Of a stretch of 64,000 nt of DNA, positions 16,895-28,262 are shown piece by piece (position 1 is the first letter of the stretch; each line of letters starts with the position of its first letter). Both the position numbers and the translations under genes were made by a program. This DNA is from an uncultured Hyphomicrobiales bacterium (GTDB lineage: Bacteria > Pseudomonadota > Alphaproteobacteria > Rhizobiales > Ancalomicrobiaceae). The stretch is taken from contig CAIYYN010000068.1 of NCBI GenBank assembly GCA_903930435.1, positions 29,018 to 93,017 of the forward strand, in the 5' to 3' direction. The notes beneath the pieces are model-generated. The model did not search any database. It worked only from the letters and a program-made list of their open reading frames with translations, and was not told the DNA's origin.

Positions 16895-17868
16895 CCCGCG
16901 CGCCCTTGCTCGACATCCGCGATCTGCGGAAGACCTATCGGGTCAAACACGGCTGGCCGATTGCTCGCACCTCACATGTGCGGGCGCTGGATGGAATCTC
17001 GCTCTCGGTCATGCCGGGCGAAGTCCTTGGTGTGGTTGGTGAAAGCGGCTGCGGAAAATCGACGCTGGCGCGCGTCGCACTTCGGCTCCAGCCTGCCGAT
17101 GGCGGCGATGTCCGGTTTGACGGCGTTAATGTGCTCGCCGCATCGCGATCTGAGTTGAGGCAGCTCCGACGTCGGATGCAGATGATCTTTCAGGACCCGT
17201 CGTCCTCGCTCGACGGTCGGCAACGGATCATTGAAGCGCTCGGCGAGCCATTGCGCGTGCATGGACTGGCGAGCGGTGCGAGCCTCAGGCCAACCGTCGC
17301 GCGGCTGCTTGATGAGGTCGGATTGCCTGCGTCTGCGCTGGATCGCTATCCGCATGAGTTCTCGGGCGGGCAACGGCAACGGATCGGCATTGCACGCGCG
17401 CTCGCGCTTGGACCCGACCTGATCTTTGCAGACGAACCCGTTTCCGCGCTCGATGTCAGCGTTCAGGCGCAGATCCTGCAGCTCCTGGGTACAATTCGCG
17501 CGACCCGAAATCTGGCGCTGGTCTTCATCAGCCATGATCTCGCGGTGGTGCGCGCGTTCTGCCAACGCGTGGTCGTCATGTATCTGGGGCGGATCGTCGA
17601 AAGCGGCGATGTCGGGGAGGTCTTCTCGGCACCGAAGCACCCCTACACGCAGTTGCTGAAGGCATCCTCGCCAGAGCCGAACCCGGCGAAGAAAATCGCG
17701 CTGTCATTCCAGGAAGGCGAACCGCCCTCACCGCTCAATCCGCCGACAGGATGCCATTTTCATCCGCGCTGCCCGCTCGCCGTTGATCGCTGCCGACAGG
17801 AAGCGCCTGTGTTGCGGATGGTCGCAGGACAGGGCGCCGTCGCCTGTCACCTGACCGAGACGGGCTGA
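16891..17868 (+). CDS. ABC transporter ATP-binding protein, DppF-like
   Basis: Second ATPase, 325 residues, pairing with the DppD-like subunit. Walker [10 protein letters not shown], signature FSGGQRQRIGIARAL, Walker B LIFADEPVSALDV and the C-terminal cysteine motif GCHFHPRCPLAVDRC are all present. It is the last gene of the transporter operon. Its final 22 bases overlap the 3' end of the convergent AGE-family gene, so the two transcripts must be antisense at their ends. Confidence 0.95.
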   Translation: MTRAPLLDIRDLRKTYRVKHGWPIARTSHVRALDGISLSVMPGEVLGVVGESGCGKSTLARVALRLQPADGGDVRFDGVNVLAASRSELRQLRRRMQMIFQDPSSSLDGRQRIIEALGEPLRVHGLASGASLRPTVARLLDEVGLPASALDRYPHEFSGGQRQRIGIARALALGPDLIFADEPVSALDVSVQAQILQLLGTIRATRNLALVFISHDLAVVRAFCQRVVVMYLGRIVESGDVGEVFSAPKHPYTQLLKASSPEPNPAKKIALSFQEGEPPSPLNPPTGCHFHPRCPLAVDRCRQEAPVLRMVAGQGAVACHLTETG

Positions 17869-18986
17869 TCGCGCTCAAGGCGCAGGATTTCGGGAACAGA
17901 TGTGAACAGGTGATAGAGGCTGCTGGCCGGGATGTCATTGGCGGCAGGCGCGCCTGACAGCGTGAAGCAATCGATCCAGGTTCCAAGTGGTGCAGGATCG
18001 AGATGGACCGCCTTGATCACGGCTGCCAGATCAGTTGCCCCTGAGCGATCGCCCTGGACAATCAGCGCTTTCAGATATTCGGCTTGTGCCCAAAGGCGCT
18101 GGATCTGCTGACGTGGGTGCCCCTGATCATCAACCTCGAGCGCAAGCAAGCCGTGGCTGGCAATCTGCCCGATGGACAAAGCCCGCTTCAACAGGGCCGC
18201 ACATGGCACGTCAACATTGACCTCTGGCCTGAGGCGCGCATAGCGGCGCAGGAGCCAGACCCATTCGCAGTGATGGCCGGGTTCAAGGCGCTGATCACTT
18301 TGCCATTCCGCCGTCGCTTCCCACTCGGGGCCAAAGTATTCGCGCAGGGACCCGGTCGCCGGATCATGGAAATGGCGCGTGAACAGCGAGAATAGCTCAT
18401 CGGCCCGATCCAGAAACCGCTGCTCGCCGGTGGTTTCTGCCAGCGCGAGGAACGATTCAAACAGATGCATGTGCGGGTTTTGGCGACGCGGCAGTGTGCC
18501 CTTGTCGTCTTCGCTGAAACCGCCACCGGAGGCCGCCAGCTGGGTGTCAAACACAGCCAGCGTTTCATCGATCCAGGTGAGATAGAGACCATCGCCGGAG
18601 GCTTTGGCGAGCCAGCATAATCCGAGCAGGACGCAGGCGTGGTCGTAGAGATCGAGCGTCGGGTCCACGACATCGCCCGCCTGGGTCATGGACCGTGCCC
18701 AACCCGGTCGGCCGTCACGCGCCCAAAGCGCCTGCCGCAGGGCTTGGGCGGACTTACACGCCTCTGTCAGCAACCGATCCGCCTTGTCCCGATGAAGCAG
18801 CGACGCATGCGACCAGACGTAGAGTTGGCGAAACTGCGTCCGGGTCCGTAAAAGTGACTGATCATCCGGCGATGCGTCCAGCCGCAACTTCTCGTAAAAC
18901 AGCGCGGTCCCGGAGTTCCGTCCATTCCGCAGCCAGGTCGGCAGGGCCGATGACCAGATCCAGTCCGTTAAGGCCGACAATGACAT
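17847..18986 (-). CDS. AGE-family sugar epimerase/isomerase
   Basis: N-acylglucosamine 2-epimerase (AGE) superfamily enzyme, an (alpha/alpha)6-barrel of about 379 residues. The active-site pieces NPHMHLFES, EPGHHCEWVWLL and RLWAQAEYLKA, which carry the conserved histidines, glutamates and arginine, are intact. The superfamily covers N-acylglucosamine epimerase, mannose isomerase, sulfoquinovose isomerase and cellobiose epimerase; I cannot choose among them. The ATG at 18986 (MSLSALTD) has a GGGA 8 bases upstream; a GTG at 19049 is possible but its ribosome-binding site would touch the start codon. It is monocistronic and converges on the transporter operon with a 22-base tail overlap. Confidence 0.85.
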   Translation of the reverse strand: MSLSALTDWIWSSALPTWLRNGRNSGTALFYEKLRLDASPDDQSLLRTRTQFRQLYVWSHASLLHRDKADRLLTEACKSAQALRQALWARDGRPGWARSMTQAGDVVDPTLDLYDHACVLLGLCWLAKASGDGLYLTWIDETLAVFDTQLAASGGGFSEDDKGTLPRRQNPHMHLFESFLALAETTGEQRFLDRADELFSLFTRHFHDPATGSLREYFGPEWEATAEWQSDQRLEPGHHCEWVWLLRRYARLRPEVNVDVPCAALLKRALSIGQIASHGLLALEVDDQGHPRQQIQRLWAQAEYLKALIVQGDRSGATDLAAVIKAVHLDPAPLGTWIDCFTLSGAPAANDIPASSLYHLFTSVPEILRLERDQPVSVR

Positions 18987-19185
18987 TGGACGATTCCCGG
19001 AAATCTCGTCGGCTGGATCAACCCAACGAACGATGCTCGCAGGTTTCACTCCAGTATTTCTAACAATCTATGTCAAGAATGACAAAGCGACGCAACAAGC
19101 CTGCCCGCAGATCAACCCGGACCCGGCGCTATACGCTCGCAGAAGACCTGCAGCGTCCCCATCATCGGATGGAGCCTGTTGGCGT

Positions 19186-21153
19186 TTAGCTGGCTCGCAG
19201 CCGTGTAAGCAAATTGTTCAACTGAAGCGCCAGTCGCGAGGCGTTGCTGGAAAGTTCGTCAGAGGCTGAAAGTACCTGGGTAGCCGCCGACGAGGTTTCC
19301 TCAGTTGAAGAGACAACATTGGCCAGTGTATTCCGCGACAATTCGGCCTCTTCAGCTACTTCCTGAATACTGCTCGTAATGGATCTCGTGGACTGACTTT
19401 GTTCAGTTACAGTGGAAATGATCAGGGCGCTATTTTCAGAAAGCCGATTGATTGTCGCTAAAATGCGGTTAATGGCGCTCACAGCCGAGTCCGTGGACAA
19501 CTGGATTGCGTTGATCTGAGATGTGATCTGAACCGTCGCATCGGCTGTCTGCGTGGCAAGACTCTTCACTTCTCCTGCAACAACCGCAAAGCCACGCCCC
19601 GCTTCGCCCGCCCGCGCCGCCTCAATCGTGGCATTGAGCGCGAGCAGATTTGTCTGCGACGCAATAAATCGGATCAGTTCGACGACCTTGCCAATATTTT
19701 CCGCATTTGTACAAAGCTCATTGATCGTCAAGGCCGCCCGCTCGACATCACCCACAGCTTCGATGGCAAGTGAATGGGAATCGGACACTTTTTGACTGGT
19801 CAGATCAATCGCACCGGCAAGCATCTCCGAGGATTCCGATATTCGATGCACTTCGTTCGACACGGACCCGATTGCGCGCGTGATCGTCTGACTCTGAGAA
19901 ACGGTTTCGGTTGCAGCACTCGCCATCGTACCTGCGGCAGCCTGCAGTTCGGTCGCTGCGGATGCCACGGAGCCGACGATTTCACCCATCGATGTTTCAA
20001 GCTCATCGACAAATTCGAGCAGCTCGGCCTTGCGGGCTTGTTGGGCTCTCTCCTGAGTCTGGATCGCAAAGGCTCTTAGTGTTTCCACCTGTTGGAGATT
20101 TGCCCTCAGCGTTATGAGCGCGCCGGTCATCTCGCCAATCTCGTTGCGACTGCCCTGATCGACAATTTCAATGTCGAGTTCGCCGTCGGCCAGCTGAAGC
20201 ATCTCCTTGGTCACAATTTTAAGGCTCTTGGCGATGTAGCGCCAAATCAAAGTTGAAAGACCAAGGGAAATAGCCAATACCAGCAAGATCGTGCCTATCA
20301 TTGCCTTGAAATTGGTTGACTGCATCGAGTCAGCCGCATCCGTCGCGATGCGACTCACGTCATTGGCATGCTCAACAAGTCTGACGATGATTGGCTCAAC
20401 CGATTGATAACTCGCCGAAACAATCTTTTGGGTCTCAACCAGCCTTAATGTGGCCTTGGTCAAATCATTGAACCGCTGCTCATAGACGTCAACGTATGAC
20501 TTCAATCCAATTCTTTCAAAGAGCGGAATGTTCTTGGTTTGCAATACGTCTCTGAATTGATTAGCTACAGCGCCAAGCTTTTCGACCAAAGAGACCTCAT
20601 GCGTCAGCATGAATTCCTTTTCCAACTTTGTCATCAACACAGTCTTCAAGGACAGATCGACGTCATTTGTCTCGTCAAATTTCTGCTGAAGCTCACCTTC
20701 AGCCCGCCCCATTTCAAGCTGCATGCCTTTTGTGGCATCAAGACCAATGACATGTCTCGTGTCCACCAAAGCCTTGAAAGACTCAAAATATTTGGCGAGC
20801 GCCGTCTCGATGCTGGCGAGATCGGACTTTAGTTGTTCATCATTCAGATCGTCTGCCGATTTCGAAAGCGCGTTCAACAGCCCACGCGCCGTTTCAGCTT
20901 CCGCCTTGTGCTGATCAACGTAAATGTCGTCTGATCGCAACAGAAAATCTTTTTCGTGACGCCGCAATTGCAACAAGCTGCTGCCAAGCCGCGCCGCATT
21001 GAGGGCTGTTGCGGCCCCCAGATTGGAGCGTTCGAGCAGCACTGATTGCTGTGCGTCTGACCACCCGACCTGGGCAAGAATAATCAGGAGACCGGCTGCA
21101 CCGATCAGGGCAACAGCGAGGACCTGAAGTCCAATCCGAAAACGCTTGAGCAC
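19186..21153 (-). CDS. Methyl-accepting chemotaxis protein
   Basis: Transmembrane chemoreceptor of 655 residues. TM1 is at about 9-31 ([20 protein letters not shown]), followed by a roughly 250-residue helical periplasmic sensor, TM2 near 285-305 ([20 protein letters not shown]), a HAMP linker, and the cytoplasmic signalling hairpin with tip sequence [19 protein letters not shown]. No CheR/CheB-tethering pentapeptide is seen at the C-terminus. The start is a GTG with GAGAGGTG 5 bases upstream. Ligand unknown; the sensor resembles long helical-bundle types. No chemotaxis operon is nearby. Confidence 0.93.
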   Translation of the reverse strand: MLKRFRIGLQVLAVALIGAAGLLIILAQVGWSDAQQSVLLERSNLGAATALNAARLGSSLLQLRRHEKDFLLRSDDIYVDQHKAEAETARGLLNALSKSADDLNDEQLKSDLASIETALAKYFESFKALVDTRHVIGLDATKGMQLEMGRAEGELQQKFDETNDVDLSLKTVLMTKLEKEFMLTHEVSLVEKLGAVANQFRDVLQTKNIPLFERIGLKSYVDVYEQRFNDLTKATLRLVETQKIVSASYQSVEPIIVRLVEHANDVSRIATDAADSMQSTNFKAMIGTILLVLAISLGLSTLIWRYIAKSLKIVTKEMLQLADGELDIEIVDQGSRNEIGEMTGALITLRANLQQVETLRAFAIQTQERAQQARKAELLEFVDELETSMGEIVGSVASAATELQAAAGTMASAATETVSQSQTITRAIGSVSNEVHRISESSEMLAGAIDLTSQKVSDSHSLAIEAVGDVERAALTINELCTNAENIGKVVELIRFIASQTNLLALNATIEAARAGEAGRGFAVVAGEVKSLATQTADATVQITSQINAIQLSTDSAVSAINRILATINRLSENSALIISTVTEQSQSTRSITSSIQEVAEEAELSRNTLANVVSSTEETSSAATQVLSASDELSSNASRLALQLNNLLTRLRAS

Positions 21154-21651
21154 CGCGCACCTCTCAAGTCCCTTGAAATATTTATCATATCATAATTATA
21201 ATAACTAAATAAAAGACTAACATGCAACTTGCACAGGTGTTCAAAAATTATAAGCTACGATAATGAAATACAATAAATCGATTTAACTTTTTAATTGCAT
21301 TCAAAACATGATAGCTCAGGCTACACTTTCAGATGACATTCTCCGATCAAAAACATTTGCCAGCTCATATTTCGAATAAATAGCAACTAATCTACAGATT
21401 TTGATAATTATTATTCATTATGACTAAATTTGCTTATAAAAAATAAAATTTTTGAATATTTTCAATCGGGACGATTAATTCCATCTCGGAGTCCGATGCG
21501 AAATTGATCCGCTGGAGAAGCCCGCATTTGGCGACCCTGGATCATATTTCGGGCGAAGGCCCTGATATTAACCTCTTGCCAACGCGAGTGGCACACGATA
21601 TCGAACTAGGGATGATGACGCGCTCGTTGCGTCGGGAATGGACCGCTTCTG
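21154..21651. other. AT-rich intergenic region upstream of MCP gene and leuA leader
   Basis: About 500 bases with no supported gene. Bases 21175-21470 are extremely AT-rich, in sharp contrast with the flanking genes, and should hold the promoters of the divergent chemoreceptor gene and of the leuA leader transcript. I did not find a convincing consensus promoter, and short frames here have no recognisable product. Confidence 0.5.
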
Positions 21652-21780
21652 ATGATCGCTTGCCGCTCCCATCGGCTGACGACGATCACGACGACAAACC
21701 TGTCGGCGGTGGATATTTGCGCCCAAGAGTCGGGCTGTGCGCTCCTTCCTCTCAACCTGCTTCTGCTTAGCCGCCCCTGA
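21652..21780 (+). CDS. leuA leader peptide (leucine-rich, attenuation)
   Basis: Short open frame of 42 codons just upstream of leuA. Residues 31-39 read LLPLNLLLL, giving seven leucine codons within nine positions, followed by SRP and a TGA stop. This is the hallmark of a ribosome-mediated attenuator sensing charged tRNA-Leu. The stop codon lies inside the left arm of the hairpin at 21774-21816. The ATG at 21652 is the most upstream plausible start; a GTG at 21709 would give a 23-residue peptide, and neither has an ideal Shine-Dalgarno sequence. Existence of the Leu run is seen directly; regulatory function is inferred. Confidence 0.7.
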   Translation: MIACRSHRLTTITTTNLSAVDICAQESGCALLPLNLLLLSRP

Positions 21781-21816
21781 GCGCTGGCTGGCACCGATGG
21801 TGCGGGCTCTCAGGGG
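21739..21816 (+). promoter_or_regulatory. leuA attenuator: mutually exclusive stems
   Basis: A hairpin has perfect arms CCCCTGAG (21774-21781) and CTCAGGGG (21809-21816), with an inner perfect stem GCACC/GGTGC (21791-21803). GCGCTC (21739-21744), at the start of the leucine codon run, can instead pair with GAGCGC (21779-21784), which would break the outer arm. A ribosome stalled on Leu codons would block one pairing and permit the other. There is no U-run after the hairpin, so it may end transcription without a classic tail or act on translation. Confidence 0.55.
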
Positions 21817-21900
21817 GATCAACGACCGGCACACCAACCGCCGGCGGGTTCGCTTAACATAACGATGCGGACCGCTCGGCAAGATCTTTGAGGAAACGAC

Positions 21901-23490
21901 ATGTCCAGCATCGCACCTTCCACAGCAGACAAGCAGAACGTCATCATTTTCGACACCACCTTGCGCGACGGTGAGCAATCCGCCGGCGCATCCATGACCT
22001 ATGACGAGAAGCTCGCCGTTGCCGAACTGCTCGACGATATGGGCGTTGATGTCATCGAGGCCGGTTTCCCGATTGCCTCCAATGGCGATTTTGAAGCCGT
22101 GGCCGAGATTGCACGGCGGTCCAAGCGCGCCGTCATCGCCGGATTGGCCCGCGCCATCACCGCCGACATCGCCCGCTGCGGCGAAGCGGTGAAATTCTCC
22201 GCCCGCCCGCGCATCCATACATTTGTGTCCACCTCCCCGATCCATCTGCAATTCCAGATGAAGAAGAGCCTCGATCAGGTGATCGAGATCATCAATGCGA
22301 CCGTTGCGCAGGCCCGCAATCTCGTCGATGATGTGGAATGGTCGGCCATGGACGCAACGCGGACACCCATCGATGATCTCTGTCGCTGCGTCGAAGCCGC
22401 GATCCGCTGCGGCGCGACAACCATCAATCTGCCCGACACTGTCGGCTATGCGACACCGGCGGAATATGAAGCGATGTTCCGCAATGTCATCACCCGCGTA
22501 CCCGGTGCCGACAAGGTGATCTTCTCGGCCCATTGCCATGATGACCTGGGCCTGTCGACTGCCAACTCGCTGGCGGCTCTCGCCGGTGGTGCCCGCCAGA
22601 TCGAATGCACGATCAACGGTCTGGGTGAGCGCGCTGGCAACGCCGCGCTCGAAGAAATCGTCATGGCGATCCGCACGCGCGGTGACGTGATGCCCTATCA
22701 GACCAACATCAAGACGCCGATGCTCGTGCAGGCGTCCAAGCTGGTGGCAGCGGTTTCCGGGTTTGCCGTCCAGTATAACAAGGCCATCGTCGGCAAGAAT
22801 GCCTTCGCGCATGAAAGCGGCATCCATCAGGACGGGATGCTGAAGAACGCCGAGACCTACGAAATCATGCGCCCCGAAGATGTCGGTGTCCGCGAAACCA
22901 GCCTCGTCATGGGCAAGCACTCCGGTCGCCATGCCTTCCGCGAGAAGCTGATCGAACTGGGCTACGAACTCGGCGAAAACGCGCTCCAGGATGCGTTCAA
23001 CCGGTTCAAGGATCTGGCCGATCGCAAGAAGCTGGTTTACGACGAAGATATTGAGGCGCTCGTTGAAAACGAGATTGCGCATGCAGGCGAACGGGTCCGC
23101 GTCATGGCATTGACCGTGATTGCCGGCACCGGAGGCCCGCAGAAAGCAATCATCACGATGGACGTCGATGGTCGCCACGAAACCCGCGAGGCCACCGGCT
23201 CCGGCCCGGTCGATGCGACCTTCAACGCCATCAAGGCGATCTGGCCGCATGAGGCCAAGCTGGTGCTCTATCAGGTGCACGCCGTCACAGAGGGCACCGA
23301 CGCTCAGGCCGAGGTATCCGTGCGGTTGGAAGAATCTGGCCGGATCGCAACGGGTCGCGGCACCGACGTGGATACGCTGGTTTCATCGGCGCGGGCCTAT
23401 GTGTCGGCATTGAACAAGCTGACGGTGCGCCGCCAGAAGGGCGCCGCCGAGGATCTCGCCGAAAAAATCCGCGTCAACGACCGGATCTGA
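21901..23490 (+). CDS. leuA: 2-Isopropylmalate synthase
   Basis: First committed enzyme of leucine synthesis: acetyl-CoA plus 2-ketoisovalerate gives 2-isopropylmalate. The 529 residues start with a DRE-TIM barrel (FDTTLRDGEQSAGASM) and include the metal-binding HCHDDLGLSTANSLAAL and the NGLGERAGNAALEEIVMA signature. A C-terminal LeuA allosteric domain (about residues 390-520) for leucine feedback is intact. The start ATG at 21901 has TTTGAGGAAACGAC upstream, giving a GAGG Shine-Dalgarno. It is preceded by an attenuator leader and followed by a 10-bp hairpin. It supplies the same branch as ilvI, ilvH and ilvC further along the window. Confidence 0.97.
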   Translation: MSSIAPSTADKQNVIIFDTTLRDGEQSAGASMTYDEKLAVAELLDDMGVDVIEAGFPIASNGDFEAVAEIARRSKRAVIAGLARAITADIARCGEAVKFSARPRIHTFVSTSPIHLQFQMKKSLDQVIEIINATVAQARNLVDDVEWSAMDATRTPIDDLCRCVEAAIRCGATTINLPDTVGYATPAEYEAMFRNVITRVPGADKVIFSAHCHDDLGLSTANSLAALAGGARQIECTINGLGERAGNAALEEIVMAIRTRGDVMPYQTNIKTPMLVQASKLVAAVSGFAVQYNKAIVGKNAFAHESGIHQDGMLKNAETYEIMRPEDVGVRETSLVMGKHSGRHAFREKLIELGYELGENALQDAFNRFKDLADRKKLVYDEDIEALVENEIAHAGERVRVMALTVIAGTGGPQKAIITMDVDGRHETREATGSGPVDATFNAIKAIWPHEAKLVLYQVHAVTEGTDAQAEVSVRLEESGRIATGRGTDVDTLVSSARAYVSALNKLTVRRQKGAAEDLAEKIRVNDRI

Positions 23491-23522
23491 TCGATCACGT
23501 CGTTGATGATGGACACTTGCTC

Positions 23523-23558
23523 ACTCCCGGCAGCTGGACGTGTCTGGTTGCCGGGAGT
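23523..23558 (+). terminator. Hairpin after leuA, probable terminator
   Basis: Perfect 10-bp stem ACTCCCGGCA (23523-23532) with TGCCGGGAGT (23549-23558) and a 16-base loop, 32 bases past the leuA stop. No U-run follows, so termination strength is uncertain. Confidence 0.5.
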
Positions 23559-23746
23559 AAGCCTGACGTCTTGCCCTGCGCCGTGATCCGGATTGCTACG
23601 AAGCGGGTGCGTTACTGCCGATAGGTTGCGTGGAATGCCCGCCTCAAGGATGCCGCTCGCTGCCTGATGAGTCCTCGCATACGTCACTGCGCAGCTCACC
23701 GCGCGTCATCCTGTTAATTATGTCAAACTTTCCCGAACTTCTCCCC

Positions 23747-23775
23747 TTGCGTCCTCGAACCCATGCCGCTATAGG
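23747..23775 (+). promoter_or_regulatory. Possible tRNA-Lys promoter
   Basis: TTGCGT (23747-23752) and TATAGG (23770-23775) are separated by 17 bases, placing a transcription start about 30 bases before the tRNA. Matches to the sigma-70 consensus are partial. Confidence 0.35.
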
Positions 23776-23811
23776 GATGGCGTCTTGGTTACGCCCTCGC
23801 GGTGGCCCCAA

Positions 23812-23887
<76 letters not shown>

Positions 23888-24071
23888 TTTAATCCATCAA
23901 AAATTCAATGAAGCCGCTGCATTGGCAGGCGCATGACCGCGTGCAGGTTACGGACCAGTTGCGTGTGTTCGAGCAGGGCTCGGATGGTCCGCATTGAGAC
24001 CATGTGTTTCAGCAAGAGCAATCCGCAGCCAAGATCGGTTTCGTCCCTGACGCTGCGACAGTTTTGAGCGC

Positions 24072-24668
24072 CTACCGCCGCCGACCAAATCCTTGGGGCG
24101 CAGACGGTGCCGGGCTGGGGGAAAGGCGACGCGGCGGGTCTGACGGCGGCGCGCTTTGCCAGGCTGCCTGGGCGCGATTGGACGATTTCATGCGCGCGAT
24201 TTCTTCGTCGAGGTAAGACAGATCGGGCTTCATCCCTTCGGTATCCTGGCCTGGCATGAGCAGGAGAAACAGGGACCAGATAAGTGAAACGACGTCGCCC
24301 ACGAGTGTTGCTTCACCGAACCTTCCGCCAATCAAGATCGAGAGAACCAATCGATCAATAAGGAAGAACGCGGTCACCGAGCTCAGATACACCAGCGGAG
24401 ACAGGCCGATGTCGCGCAATCGCTTTGCGGAAAGCGCAAAATGGACCCAAAGCACGACAATCAACAATAATCCAAGCGGCACCAGCAACTCGGGCCTGAA
24501 GACCAATTGGCCGGGAGACATGCCATGTAAGGATCGCCCCATGGAAAAGACAATGATCACACCGACGACCACGGCAAAAATTCCCAGCACGATGCCGGAT
24601 ACCAATGACCACCCCAGATAGGGAAGACGTTTCAATCGTCCTTCGAACGAAAACATCGCTGAGAGCAT
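24072..24668 (-). CDS. DUF805 family membrane protein
   Basis: Inner-membrane protein of 198 residues with the DUF805 opening FSFEGRLKRLPYLGWSLVSG and the conserved AKRLRDIGLSPL segment. Four hydrophobic segments are visible at about 18-42, 60-80, 92-112 and 118-138, followed by a basic, proline-rich cytoplasmic tail ending in GRRR. Function of the family is unknown. Start at ATG 24668; an ATG four codons inside is an alternative. It lies downstream of oxyR on the same strand, but 92 AT-rich bases intervene, so it probably has its own promoter. Confidence 0.88.
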   Translation of the reverse strand: MLSAMFSFEGRLKRLPYLGWSLVSGIVLGIFAVVVGVIIVFSMGRSLHGMSPGQLVFRPELLVPLGLLLIVVLWVHFALSAKRLRDIGLSPLVYLSSVTAFFLIDRLVLSILIGGRFGEATLVGDVVSLIWSLFLLLMPGQDTEGMKPDLSYLDEEIARMKSSNRAQAAWQSAPPSDPPRRLSPSPAPSAPQGFGRRR

Positions 24669-24760
24669 GCAAAACTCCTGTTTGTAATAATAATTATCAA
24701 TGAGTCATTTCAATTCCGTTCAAAAAAATAATGAATGAACTTAAAAGATTTTCTCGAAAC

Positions 24761-25663
24761 CTAGAAATTCACATCCGCGCTTTGATCTTGCTGGATCACT
24801 GCTGCGAGGGTCATCAATTGGGTGGCCAAGGGACTCGTCTTGCGCCAGATCATGCCAATCACGCGCGTTGGCTTCGGTTCGGGAAAGTGCGAGATCGACA
24901 CGCTTGCCGAGCGCATTTCAACAGCGACCGCCATCTCCGGGATCAGCGTTATCCCGATGCCCGCGCCGACCATCTGGACGAGCGTCGACAGCGAACTGGC
25001 GTCGAGCAATTCGCGTGGTCGCGTTGATGGCAACTGGCAAAACGACAGTGCCTGATCACGAAAGCAATGACCCTCCTCAAGCAGCAGCAGGCGCATTTCA
25101 CGCAATGCCTCGAGCTGCGGGATCGGCTTGCCCGCATCTTCACCTGGACGAACCAGCACAAATTCTTCAGAAAAGAGCGGAAATTCCGTCAACGAGGGTT
25201 CCGAGACAGGAAGGGCGACGATGGCGGTATCGAGCCGACCTTCGATCAACTCCTGAATCAGTCGGGGCGTAATGGTTTCGCGCACATTGATCTCGAGCCC
25301 CGCGTAGGATCGCGACAGGGTTCCCATGAGTTGCGGCAGCAAATACGGCCCGATCGTCGGAATAATGCCGATGCGAAGCCGTCCCATTAGCCGGTCATGC
25401 GCGGCGCGGGCGATATCACCCAGTTCATCCACCGACCTCAGGATGTCGCGGACACGCTCGACAAAGGCTTCCCCGAACGACGTCAATCGCACCTGACGAC
25501 CGCTGCGGTCAAAGAGGGACGCACCCAGGGTCTCTTCCATCTCGCGGATCTGCATGGAGAGCGCCGGCTGGGAAATGGCACAGTCATCAGCAGCGCGCCC
25601 GAAATGCCCATATCGGGCCAGGGTCTCGCAATACCGCATCTGCTTGAGCGTGAGATTATTCAT
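24761..25663 (-). CDS. oxyR: Hydrogen-peroxide sensor, LysR family OxyR
   Basis: LysR-type regulator of 300 residues that senses peroxide by disulfide formation. The N-terminal helix-turn-helix (LKQMRYCETLARYGHFGRAA) is followed by the effector domain. GHCFRDQALSFC places cysteines at 200 and 209, matching the redox pair Cys199/Cys208 of E. coli OxyR in spacing and context. It is divergent from katG, its expected target, across 325 bases. An inverted repeat covering its own start codon (25662-25676) suggests autoregulation. Identification is strong because both the cysteine motif and the katG partner are present. Confidence 0.95.
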   Translation of the reverse strand: MNNLTLKQMRYCETLARYGHFGRAADDCAISQPALSMQIREMEETLGASLFDRSGRQVRLTSFGEAFVERVRDILRSVDELGDIARAAHDRLMGRLRIGIIPTIGPYLLPQLMGTLSRSYAGLEINVRETITPRLIQELIEGRLDTAIVALPVSEPSLTEFPLFSEEFVLVRPGEDAGKPIPQLEALREMRLLLLEEGHCFRDQALSFCQLPSTRPRELLDASSLSTLVQMVGAGIGITLIPEMAVAVEMRSASVSISHFPEPKPTRVIGMIWRKTSPLATQLMTLAAVIQQDQSADVNF

Positions 25664-28193
<2,530 letters not shown>

Positions 28194-28214
28194 GTTCTCT
28201 CGTCGGTGAAATCG

Positions 28215-28247
28215 GGGCGCTGCCAGATCATGGCGGCGCCCTTTTTT
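28215..28247 (+). terminator. Intrinsic terminator of katG
   Basis: Stem GGGCGCTGCC (28215-28224) with GGCGGCGCCC (28232-28241), one G-T wobble, a 7-base loop and a run of six T (28242-28247), 21 bases past the katG stop. Confidence 0.85.
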
Positions 28248-28262
28248 ATGTCCGGCGCTCGG

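Larger units (their letters stand above)
23491..23811. other. Intergenic region between leuA and tRNA-Lys
   Basis: About 320 bases holding the leuA hairpin at its left end and a probable tRNA promoter at its right end. No protein gene is supported. Confidence 0.5.

Noticed and set aside
21568..23280. 570-codon open frame on the minus strand opposite leuA
   Set aside because: It lies almost wholly over the certain leuA gene, has no recognisable domains, and is the expected product of GC-rich third positions read backwards.
24675..24705. AT-rich sequence resembling a Fur box upstream of the DUF805 gene
   Set aside because: Match to the Fur consensus is partial and the surroundings are AT-rich enough to produce it by chance.
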